Shown: positions 18,716-25,438 of the stretch, in pieces | Layout: each line of letters opens with the position of its first letter | Position numbering within the stretch: position 1 is the first letter of the stretch | From: Truepera sp. | Lineage (GTDB): Bacteria > Deinococcota > Deinococci > Deinococcales > Trueperaceae | Assembly (NCBI GenBank): GCA_018333775.1 | Contig: JAGXSO010000074.1 | Coordinates: 1-37,591 of the forward strand | Length of the DNA: 37,591 nucleotides | Direction: 5' to 3' | Notes under the pieces: model-generated | Database searches by the model: none | Told to the model about the DNA's origin: nothing | Seen by the model: only the letters and a program-made list of their open reading frames with translations | Position numbers and translations under genes: made by a program

Positions 18716-19504
18716 GTGCAGCTCGTCGCCCTCATCTGCCGCGACCGCGTCAAACGCGGCGCTCTAGCCTGTCTCCACGAGCTCGAGCCCTCCCTGCTGC
18801 TCCACCCTGCCCCCAACCAGCAGCCGCTCGAGCGGGTGCTGGAGAGCCTCGCGCCGCTAGGTTTCGCGGGCGCCCTGATCCTCGATCCGGCCGCTCAGGC
18901 CATGGCTGCGCAGGCTGCTACGCGCCGCACGCTGGACGCGAACGAGACCGGCGCGGCCGATACTGTTACGGTACTACCCGACGGCCTACTGGCCGACTAC
19001 AGCCTGGGCCGGGCCATCGGTAGCATGCTTCATGCCTCACGCTGGGAGGTGCGCGGCGCTAAAGTTGTCATTATGGGGGCCGGTCCGGCCGCCCGGGCGA
19101 TCAGTCGCGAGCTAGCCAGCCTAGGAACCGGCCATCTGGTGGTCCTGGCTCCCAACCGCCCTGTCGCCGAACACGCAACCTCACAGCTAGCCGCTTCGAC
19201 CGAGGTAGTCGCTAGATCCGCCACCGACCCCATCGCCCAGGGCCTGATCGCCAGAGCCGACCTGCTGGTGCGGCTCGAGCCCGCCATGGCAGTAGCAGAT
19301 CACCTGTTAGGGCCGCACCTGGCCGTGATCGACTTTGCCGCCGTGCCGATGAGCCCGCTCCGCCGCCAGGCGCTTAACCTTGGCGCGCTAACCTTTGGCC
19401 GTTATGAACTCGAAGCCTGGCAACTAGCCGGCGGCCTGTCGCAGATTGCCGGGGCGCCCTACCGCCCGGAGCCGCTGCTGACCCTCTTAAGCCGCGATGC
19501 CTAG
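18716..19504 (+). CDS. Shikimate dehydrogenase-like protein, catalytic residues lost
   Basis: 262-residue protein laid out like AroE. It has an N-terminal substrate-type domain, then IGAVNT-like text (NETGAADTVTVLPDGLLADY), then a Rossmann domain with GAGPAARAISRELASLG. Key AroE features are absent: the SxS shikimate motif near the N-terminus is not visible, the NVTxPHK lysine region reads ALILDPAAQAM, and NTDG reads YSLG, removing the catalytic Asp. It may bind NADP but is unlikely to reduce dehydroshikimate. GTG start with a TATACT box 6 bases upstream. A role as sensor or in another reaction is open. It could alternatively be a very remote AroE whose active site I misaligned. Confidence 0.6.
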   Translation: MQLVALICRDRVKRGALACLHELEPSLLLHPAPNQQPLERVLESLAPLGFAGALILDPAAQAMAAQAATRRTLDANETGAADTVTVLPDGLLADYSLGRAIGSMLHASRWEVRGAKVVIMGAGPAARAISRELASLGTGHLVVLAPNRPVAEHATSQLAASTEVVARSATDPIAQGLIARADLLVRLEPAMAVADHLLGPHLAVIDFAAVPMSPLRRQALNLGALTFGRYELEAWQLAGGLSQIAGAPYRPEPLLTLLSRDA

Positions 19505-19550
19505 CCGTCCTCACCATTAGCTATGGTCGGTTCCTTAGACTTTTAGTGTC

Positions 19551-21092
19551 GTGGTACGCTACGCAGTCCTCCTCCTGCTGCTCTTGGCGCCAGCCGTCGC
19601 CCAAGACAGCCTCTACCGGCTGCCCGACCACTTGGTGCAGGTCGCGCCCGGCGTGGTTGAGGTGCGCGGCAACCGCGTTCTGACCTACCTCGAAGGGCTA
19701 GGCTGGCTGCCGGACGGTCCGGCTACTCATCCGATCGTTATCGACGGGGCGGTCTATGTCAGCAACGTGCTACTTGACTATCTGGGCCTCGACCTGCCCA
19801 GGCTCGAGCGGATCCGCAGCAGCGACACCGGCACCATCCGGTTAGTGCTCGACCTGGCCAACCTGCCGGTAACCGCCGTGCAAGGGTTACGTCAGGAGGG
19901 CCAGCTCGACGTCGGCGGCACCTTGACCATCCCCCTCCCCTCCCTGTTGCTCCCCCTGGAGCTACCCGACACGGCGCACGGGATCGAGCTGGCGCTGCGT
20001 GGCGAGGCTAGCGGCACGGCGCTCACGGTCAGCGCGCCCAGCAAACTAGCCTTTAGGGTTTTTCCGCTCGATGACCCCGTGCGGATAGTGGTCGATCTGC
20101 AACCGCTGGGGTTCGCCCAGGTTACCGAGGCCGCTCGCGACCTTGCGCCCGGCATCCGTCACCGCCGCTTTACCGCCCCCACCGAGGTGGGCAGCTCGGG
20201 CGTGCATCTCATCGAGGTAGCGCCAGGCGCCGGCGAGTTCCGCGTGGTAGGCGAACCGCTGGTGCCGCGCACCCTCAGTGAACTGGCCAGCGGCGGGATA
20301 GTGGCCATCAACGCCGGCTACTACGACCCGGCCACCTTCCAGACTATCGGCTTTTTGCAGGTGGACTATACCCTGCTCTCGCTCCCCTCGCGCAACCGTG
20401 CCAGCATCGGCTTTGGTAGCGGTGCGCCGATCATCGGCCGCGTGCAAGCCGAGGTGCGAGTCTGGGTCAACGGCCAGCTCCATTACAGCGACAGCTTGAA
20501 CGGCTTAGGACAAGGCCAGATTGCCGCTTACACTCACAGCGGCACCTTAGTCGGCAACCCTACCCGCGGCGTGATCGTGGTCCAAGAGGGGCGGGTGATG
20601 GCCAATAAGATCGGCCCTCGGCGCGTCCCGGAAGGCGGTTTTGCCATTGTTTACGCCCCCGAGCTGCGCGCTCTGGCGCTAGTGGATACCGGCGATCAGG
20701 TCGCGCTCGAGGTGCGCTACCTCCCTGCTGGCTTTAATCAGGTCCGCTACGCCGTCGAGGCCGGGCCGCTGCTGGTCCAGGGCGGCTTCCCGGCCCTCGA
20801 TCCGGCGCTCGAGCACTTTGCGCAGGGCGTGCGTATCTTGGATGGCCGCACGCAGCAATCAGCCATCGGCGTTAGGCCGGACGGCACGGTCTTGCTGGTT
20901 GCCGCGGATAACATGGTGGCGCGCGAGCTGGTACCGCTATTCCTGTCGCTCGGCGCTAGGTACGCCATGCGCCTCGACTCCGGCACGCGCTCAACTTTAT
21001 ACGCTGCCGGACGCATTATTAACCGCAGCAGCGAGCGGCCTATCGTCAGCGCCATCGTGCTGGTACCGACTAAGATCGGACAGACGCCCTAA
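19551..21092 (+). CDS. Secreted phosphodiester glycosidase-like protein (NAGPA domain)
   Basis: Exported 513-residue protein. A signal peptide (YAVLLLLLLAPAVAQ) leads into an N-terminal region with AMIN-like strands (IRLVLDLANLPVTAV, VRIVVDLQPLGF). The C-terminal NAGPA/DUF2233 domain has AINAGYYDP, YAVEAGPLLVQGG, QSAIGVRPDGTVLLVA and RSTLYAAGRIINR. The usual DGGGS-type loop reads DSGTRSTL, so catalysis may be altered. Relatives cleave sugar phosphodiesters in the cell envelope. GTG start; TAGACT lies 9 bases upstream. It is followed by three envelope genes of unknown function. Confidence 0.78.
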   Translation: MVRYAVLLLLLLAPAVAQDSLYRLPDHLVQVAPGVVEVRGNRVLTYLEGLGWLPDGPATHPIVIDGAVYVSNVLLDYLGLDLPRLERIRSSDTGTIRLVLDLANLPVTAVQGLRQEGQLDVGGTLTIPLPSLLLPLELPDTAHGIELALRGEASGTALTVSAPSKLAFRVFPLDDPVRIVVDLQPLGFAQVTEAARDLAPGIRHRRFTAPTEVGSSGVHLIEVAPGAGEFRVVGEPLVPRTLSELASGGIVAINAGYYDPATFQTIGFLQVDYTLLSLPSRNRASIGFGSGAPIIGRVQAEVRVWVNGQLHYSDSLNGLGQGQIAAYTHSGTLVGNPTRGVIVVQEGRVMANKIGPRRVPEGGFAIVYAPELRALALVDTGDQVALEVRYLPAGFNQVRYAVEAGPLLVQGGFPALDPALEHFAQGVRILDGRTQQSAIGVRPDGTVLLVAADNMVARELVPLFLSLGARYAMRLDSGTRSTLYAAGRIINRSSERPIVSAIVLVPTKIGQTP

Positions 21093-21140
21093 AGGTAGGC
21101 CCGACACTTAGTTTTGGATGACCGCTTGCTAAACTTAAGC

Positions 21141-22499
21141 ATGCTCCGCGCCGGATTGTGGTGGGCTGTTATGGTGCTGCTGGCAGCCCCTGTCGCCCTC
21201 GGGCAAAGCCGTAACATCGAGGTGACCTTCGGCTTTGGCGATGAGGTGGTGGCGGAAGCCTGGAACCCGTTGAGGGTGATGTTGCGCGATCAACCGAGCC
21301 TAGAGTTCATTATCGACATCGAATACGGTAGCCTGCGCGACGGAGTGCAACACTTTCAATACCGCGCGGCCTTGGCCGGAGGGAGCGGGCTGCACGTTTT
21401 CGAGGACGACATCTTCATCCCGGTGTGGCGCAGCTTCCGCTGGCAGGTGCGCAGCGAGGAGGCGGTGCTGGCCAGCGGCAGCCTGGACCGGCGCCAGGTC
21501 GATCCCCGCCCGCTGACCATTCTCATCGCGGCTCGGCCGGGGGCTTACCGCGCCCTGTTGCCTGTCGAAGCAAGGCTGGTCGAGTTGCGCAGCCCGCTGC
21601 CTGAACGCCTGGCAGCCTACCACGGTGTTGAGGCGCTGCTGGTAGCGGACGCCTTTGAGCAGCCGCGCAGCGAAGCGCTCTTGGCGGCTAGCGCGGCGGG
21701 GAGCATTATTTTACTGGCCGAGCCGACTCCTGCACTAGCAGTCCTGCTAGCAGACGGCCCACGGCGTCTGGGCGCGGGCTGGCTCAGCAGCGCCGCAGGG
21801 CGTGACGAGCTAAATCGGCTCGATACCCAGGCGTTGGCCCAGGCGCTAATAACGCCAGTCCTGAGCCGCCCGCCCGACAACCTACAACCGTTGAATCTGG
21901 TAATTGCGGCCGCCCTATATCTGCTGGCGGTCTTGCTGCTGGTGCGTTTTGGCGGTGTACCCGGCCTGTTAAGCAGCTTCGCATTAATGCTATTGCTTGC
22001 CGCCATAGCTTGGGTGGCGCTGCGACCCGCCGAGGAGACCTTGATACGGAGCCGCACCCTGACTATCAGCGCCGGTGGGCTGGCACAAGAGCTGGAGGTT
22101 ATGGGGGTGTTCAGTTATCCGGCCCAGACGTTGACCCTAGGCAGCGCCAGACCGTTAGGCGCTGCTAGTTGGAATCTCACTCCCAGCGGCTTAACGCTGT
22201 CGCTACCGCGCTGGTCGAGCGTGGTGTTGCTGGCTAGGCCGCGCCTCAGCCCAGCAGGGCTGGAATGGTACCAGGGTGAGCTCTATAACCGCGGCGGCGA
22301 GGCTCTGGGGGATGTTTATATTGTCGGATTGGGGGCGCAGGAAGCTCTGCCCGCCAGGGTGCGGCGCCCGCCCCAGCAGCTCTCAGACTCAGTGGTGCCA
22401 CCTCTTTACCAACCGCTCCTGCCGCTTTTGCCTGACGGGACGGCGCTAGGCCGCAGCGGCGGGCGCCTCTATCTAGCGCTGCCGGAGGGTGGGTTATGA
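21141..22499 (+). CDS. Envelope protein with central membrane segments, unknown function
   Basis: 452-residue protein not assigned to a family. It has a signal peptide (LWWAVMVLLAAPVALG), an exported N-terminal half with strand-rich text (IEVTFGFGDEVVAEAWNPLRVML), a stretch resembling a GATase-like fold (YHGVEALLVADAFEQ, then SIILLAE), two adjacent membrane helices near 255-300 (LNLVIAAALYLLAVLLLV and LSSFALMLLLAAIAWVAL), and an exported C-terminal beta domain. The ATG at 21141 has TAAACT five bases upstream; a TTG at 21114 is also in frame. Its stop overlaps the next gene (ATGA). Topology recalls regulatory proteins next to transglutaminase or MoxR operons, but this is only a resemblance. 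Confidence 0.7.
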   Translation: MLRAGLWWAVMVLLAAPVALGQSRNIEVTFGFGDEVVAEAWNPLRVMLRDQPSLEFIIDIEYGSLRDGVQHFQYRAALAGGSGLHVFEDDIFIPVWRSFRWQVRSEEAVLASGSLDRRQVDPRPLTILIAARPGAYRALLPVEARLVELRSPLPERLAAYHGVEALLVADAFEQPRSEALLAASAAGSIILLAEPTPALAVLLADGPRRLGAGWLSSAAGRDELNRLDTQALAQALITPVLSRPPDNLQPLNLVIAAALYLLAVLLLVRFGGVPGLLSSFALMLLLAAIAWVALRPAEETLIRSRTLTISAGGLAQELEVMGVFSYPAQTLTLGSARPLGAASWNLTPSGLTLSLPRWSSVVLLARPRLSPAGLEWYQGELYNRGGEALGDVYIVGLGAQEALPARVRRPPQQLSDSVVPPLYQPLLPLLPDGTALGRSGGRLYLALPEGGL

Positions 22500-23107
22500 G
22501 CCTGCTCACAGCCCTGAGCGAGCGCCTGCGCCAGGCCGACATCATGCAGTTGCTACTGGGCTACTTCGCGCTATTATTAATCGTAGCTATTCTTAGCTGG
22601 CCGACCAGCCCGCAGCTTGCCAACAACAGCTGGTTTGCTCTGGTGCAGGCCAAGATCATCACGCTGGTGCTACTCAGCCTCTATTACGGCAGCGCCATCC
22701 ACAGTGCGCCCCGGCACACGCAAGCGGCGACAGTGCTGGCTATCTTGCTCTTTCACGCGCTGAGCCTCCCCTTTGACGTCGCTACCTACGCGGTTAGCTT
22801 TCCGGCAACACCCATCTGGTGGCCGCCCTTAATCACGGCAGTGGATATCGTAGCCTTCTTCGGTATGGGAGTGGTGCTGGGCCAGGCAATGCAGCTATTA
22901 AGGCTCAGCGTATTGCTCCCGCTCGCTCCGCCAGCGCTGCTGGCAGGCTTGGTGGCAATCGATATCTGGTTGGGTCGGTCGCTTTTTAACCCTTTTACCT
23001 CGGTGGCGGTGGTGAGCGTACCGCACCTGCTGGTGATGGGCGCCCTTAGCCTTTTCATGGTGGGCTGGGTCATGATCAAAACCAGGAGGTGTGCTAATGC
23101 CGATTGA
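22496..23107 (+). CDS. Polytopic membrane protein of unknown function
   Basis: 203-residue protein with about five membrane segments (LLLGYFALLLIVAILSW, IITLVLLSLYYG, TVLAILLFHALSLPFDVATYAV, LITAVDIVAFFGMGVVLG, VVSVPHLLVMGALSLFMVGWVM). It ends with a positively charged tail (KTRRCANAD). It starts in an ATGA overlap with the preceding envelope gene and overlaps the next gene by 11 bases, so the three are one translational unit. No family recognised. Confidence 0.72.
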   Translation: MSLLTALSERLRQADIMQLLLGYFALLLIVAILSWPTSPQLANNSWFALVQAKIITLVLLSLYYGSAIHSAPRHTQAATVLAILLFHALSLPFDVATYAVSFPATPIWWPPLITAVDIVAFFGMGVVLGQAMQLLRLSVLLPLAPPALLAGLVAIDIWLGRSLFNPFTSVAVVSVPHLLVMGALSLFMVGWVMIKTRRCANAD

Positions 23108-24443
23108 AGCCAGTCGCCGCCAACTCCCCTCAGCCGATGCGCTGAGTGACACCGTGGTGTTTGCCACCCACCGCCGCCTGGCGCGGCGGCACCAGTGGCA
23201 GCAGCGGCTGTTGTTTGCTGGCGGTGGGGCGCTGCTCGGCTCACTCATCGGTCTGCTTTTGGACTCAACGCTCTGGCAGGCGCTCAGCCTGATGGTGGGC
23301 TTTGCGGCAGGGCTGCTCATCCCCCGAGCCGGCAGTGAAGCTTGGGCCATCGATTGGATTGAGGCTCAGGTGGGCTTCTCTTACCGCACGGCGCTCGAGC
23401 TTAGCCACGACACCTACGGTCTTGCACCGGCGGTCAAGGCCAGGGCGCGCCAGGCCTTGCGGCGACTTACCCCTCCCAAGCTGCAACCGTGGTGGTTGCC
23501 GGCGCTGGTATTGGCCCTCAGCCTGCTGCTCTTGCCGTTGTTAGGGCTGGAAGGTTGGCGCGGTAACGCCTCCGTTGCTACCCCCCCCGGCGGCAACGCC
23601 ACCCCCGCCACCATCCCACCGCCTGAACAAGATGCAGCCATTATCCCCACCCCCGACGAGCCGCAGGCAGAACCCGGCGCCACGCCACCAAATGAGGCGG
23701 ACACCCCGACGGCGGCGCCTGACTTAACGAGAGACGTCGACCTAACAGGGCCCGGACGCGACTCTGCCGGGGAGGGCGCCGCTCGTAATGCCCCGCTCGA
23801 CAGCGAGACGCTGTCAGAGTTTCTAGAGCGTTTAGCGCAGGAGCCGCCCCGTGAAGTCGCGCCGGTTCCGGTCCGGCCCCCTCGGGGCGAGTCCCCCTCG
23901 GGGCAAGCCCAAGAAGCGCTTCAGCCCGATGCCGGCGCAGAAGAAGCTGAGCCACAGGGCGAGCAGCGCGGTAATGCGGTCACCGGCGATGAGCGCCCAG
24001 CAGGCGCTGAGGCTAATGGCGAGGGGCAAGCATCACCGGACAACCAGCCCGGTGACTTAGCCCAAGAGCCCGGTCAAGAGCCGGGAGAAAACGCCGGTAC
24101 GGCAGGCGAGCCTAGCCCGGAGGCCGGCGGCGAGGAGGCAAGCCAAGAGCTTGGCGACACCCCCAACGACGGCGCGGGAGAGGCCGCCGGCGCCGGTGAG
24201 ACGGTCCCGGTTCCGGTAGCGCCGGCCCCCGGCGCGCCGGGGGGGCCGTTGGAGTTCCTGCCAGGGCAGCTGCAAGAAGGACCGGCGGCTCGAGCCGGTG
24301 TCATCTTACAGCCTGGCGTGGAGCCCGCTGAACTGCCCGCTGGGATGCCGGCAGGCGGCTTTGAGCGCGCGGTAGAGCAGGCCCTTACCGAAGGGCGCAT
24401 CCCGGTGAAGTTTCAGGAGATTCTGCGCAACTACTTCCGCTAG
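23097..24443 (+). CDS. Membrane protein with long disordered Pro/Glu/Ala-rich domain
   Basis: 448-residue protein. The N-terminal third has a membrane hairpin (LLFAGGGALLGSLIGLLLD, LMVGFAAGLLIP), a soluble piece (IEAQVGFSYRTALELSHDTYG) and a third membrane helix (LPALVLALSLLLLPLLGL). Residues about 160-390 are low complexity, rich in Pro, Glu, Ala, Gly and Thr (GEQRGNAVTGDERPAGAEANG type text), and presumably extracytoplasmic. A compact C-terminus ends in GRIPVKFQEILRNYFR. Layout recalls DUF4175-type proteins, though I cannot confirm it. ATG at 23097 has AGGAGG at 23084-23089. Strong GC skew in the repeat-like part is due to Glu/Gly/Ala codons. Confidence 0.72.
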   Translation: MPIEASRRQLPSADALSDTVVFATHRRLARRHQWQQRLLFAGGGALLGSLIGLLLDSTLWQALSLMVGFAAGLLIPRAGSEAWAIDWIEAQVGFSYRTALELSHDTYGLAPAVKARARQALRRLTPPKLQPWWLPALVLALSLLLLPLLGLEGWRGNASVATPPGGNATPATIPPPEQDAAIIPTPDEPQAEPGATPPNEADTPTAAPDLTRDVDLTGPGRDSAGEGAARNAPLDSETLSEFLERLAQEPPREVAPVPVRPPRGESPSGQAQEALQPDAGAEEAEPQGEQRGNAVTGDERPAGAEANGEGQASPDNQPGDLAQEPGQEPGENAGTAGEPSPEAGGEEASQELGDTPNDGAGEAAGAGETVPVPVAPAPGAPGGPLEFLPGQLQEGPAARAGVILQPGVEPAELPAGMPAGGFERAVEQALTEGRIPVKFQEILRNYFR

Positions 24444-24488
24444 CAGCAGTACTGAAAAAGGGGGGTGGGGAACGAAAGGTCAGCTCTT

Positions 24489-24523
24489 GTGGGTAATGGG
24501 TTGTGGGAGGTGGGTAGTGGGTA
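24489..24523 (+). repeat. Five GTGGGTA-like heptamers, G-quadruplex motif
   Basis: GTGGGTA, ATGGGTT, GTGGGAG, GTGGGTA, GTGGGTA run head to tail. They place five GGG tracts at 7-base spacing with 4-base loops, satisfying the standard G3N1-7 quadruplex rule. CTTGTGGGT (24486-24494) can also pair with ACCCACAAG (24534-24542). The site lies between two convergent genes and may act in transcription termination or replication. Confidence 0.7.
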
Positions 24524-24577
24524 AAGCCTCTACAACCCACAAGCCGCTACCTTCAACCCAATTTAGCCGTGGGAGTG

Positions 24578-25153
24578 TCAACGGCTCAACTGTCGCGCTA
24601 GCTCCGCCGCCAGCCAAGGCGCTAGCTCGGCCAGCGCCTGGCGGCGCGCCTCGCCCCGCAGCACATCCTCAGCCTCCTCGCGCTGTGCCGCCCGGCGCGA
24701 CATCAGCTCCTCGAGGCGAACCGGGCTCGAGCGGTAGCGCGCTACCACCGCCGCCGTGTCGGGGTCAACAAGCGACGCCTCCACCTGCACCTCTACCAAG
24801 ACCCGCACCAGGTCGCCAAAGAGCGGCTCAACGACCCGCTCATAGCGCGGCGCGGCCACCATCAGGGCCAGATCAGCGCCGAACACCTGAGCCATAAACG
24901 CCGCCTGCAACGGAGCGCGGGCGTCGTACATGTCGCGGCGCTCCTCTTGAAAGCGCAACGGCTCGCTAAAGACAAACCGGAGCGCAGCCGCCGCCGGCTC
25001 GGCGCGCAACAGCGCCTCGAGCTCATCAGCCAGGGGAGTGATGCGCCACTCGGCCGGAGCGTTGATTACCGCCACCGCCGGGCGCGGATCCGGCACCGCC
25101 GGCACACAGGCGCTGAGCGTTAGTAGCAGCACCAGCACTGGCAAACGGATCAT
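24578..25153 (-). CDS. Putative lipoprotein
   Basis: 191-residue exported lipoprotein: MIRLPVLVLLLTLSAC ends in a lipobox (LSAC) with the lipidated Cys at residue 16. The mature part is Ala/Arg/Glu rich with a middle region that looks like a small alpha/beta domain (LRFVFSEPLRFQEERRDMYDARAPLQAAFMA, ADLALMVAAPRYERV) and a helical tail with many Arg and Ala. No family recognised; a resemblance to CsgG/TolB-like outer membrane lipoproteins is too faint to use. The ATG at 25153 is set by the signal sequence. Confidence 0.72.
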   Translation of the reverse strand: MIRLPVLVLLLTLSACVPAVPDPRPAVAVINAPAEWRITPLADELEALLRAEPAAAALRFVFSEPLRFQEERRDMYDARAPLQAAFMAQVFGADLALMVAAPRYERVVEPLFGDLVRVLVEVQVEASLVDPDTAAVVARYRSSPVRLEELMSRRAAQREEAEDVLRGEARRQALAELAPWLAAELARQLSR

Positions 25154-25354
25154 AGGTTTAATCTGGCACAAACTTTGACAAGAAGGGTGAAGCCTTGCTT
25201 AAGCGCGGCTTCATCCAGATGGGCCTGGGGCGAGATACCGGGAAATCCCTGGTTAAACTTTTGCTCTCCTGCCCGACTTAACCTTCGTGTTATGCTTGGT
25301 GAGAAGGTTGTCATGCCCAAGACCCCGGAAGTCGAGCAGAAAGTCGGGTGAGCG

Positions 25355-25438
25355 ATGCCTCGGCGTGCCCGTGTTGATCAAGAGCCCCAGGCCCAGCCCT
25401 CCGACCTGCGGGTTGAGGTCAGGCCGATCCAGTCATGA
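25355..25438 (+). CDS. Possible 27-residue leader peptide before the helicase gene
   Basis: A short frame (MPRRARVDQEP start) runs from an ATG preceded by GGTGAG and ends in a TGA that overlaps the helicase ATG (ATGA). Three bases before it, another 12-codon frame (25313-25351) ends. They could be a coupled leader pair, or the remains of a small gene with a frame change. No homology known; kept only because of the exact overlap. Confidence 0.25.
   Translation: MPRRARVDQEPQAQPSDLRVEVRPIQS

Noticed and set aside
23600..24300. Low-complexity GC-rich stretch considered as a repeat array
   Set aside because: No exact repeating unit was found; it is coding sequence for a disordered Pro/Glu/Ala/Gly segment.
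24487..24897. 136-codon Pro/Ala-rich frame on the + strand
   Set aside because: It starts inside the heptamer array and runs antisense to the lipoprotein gene; composition only reflects GC-rich antisense sequence.
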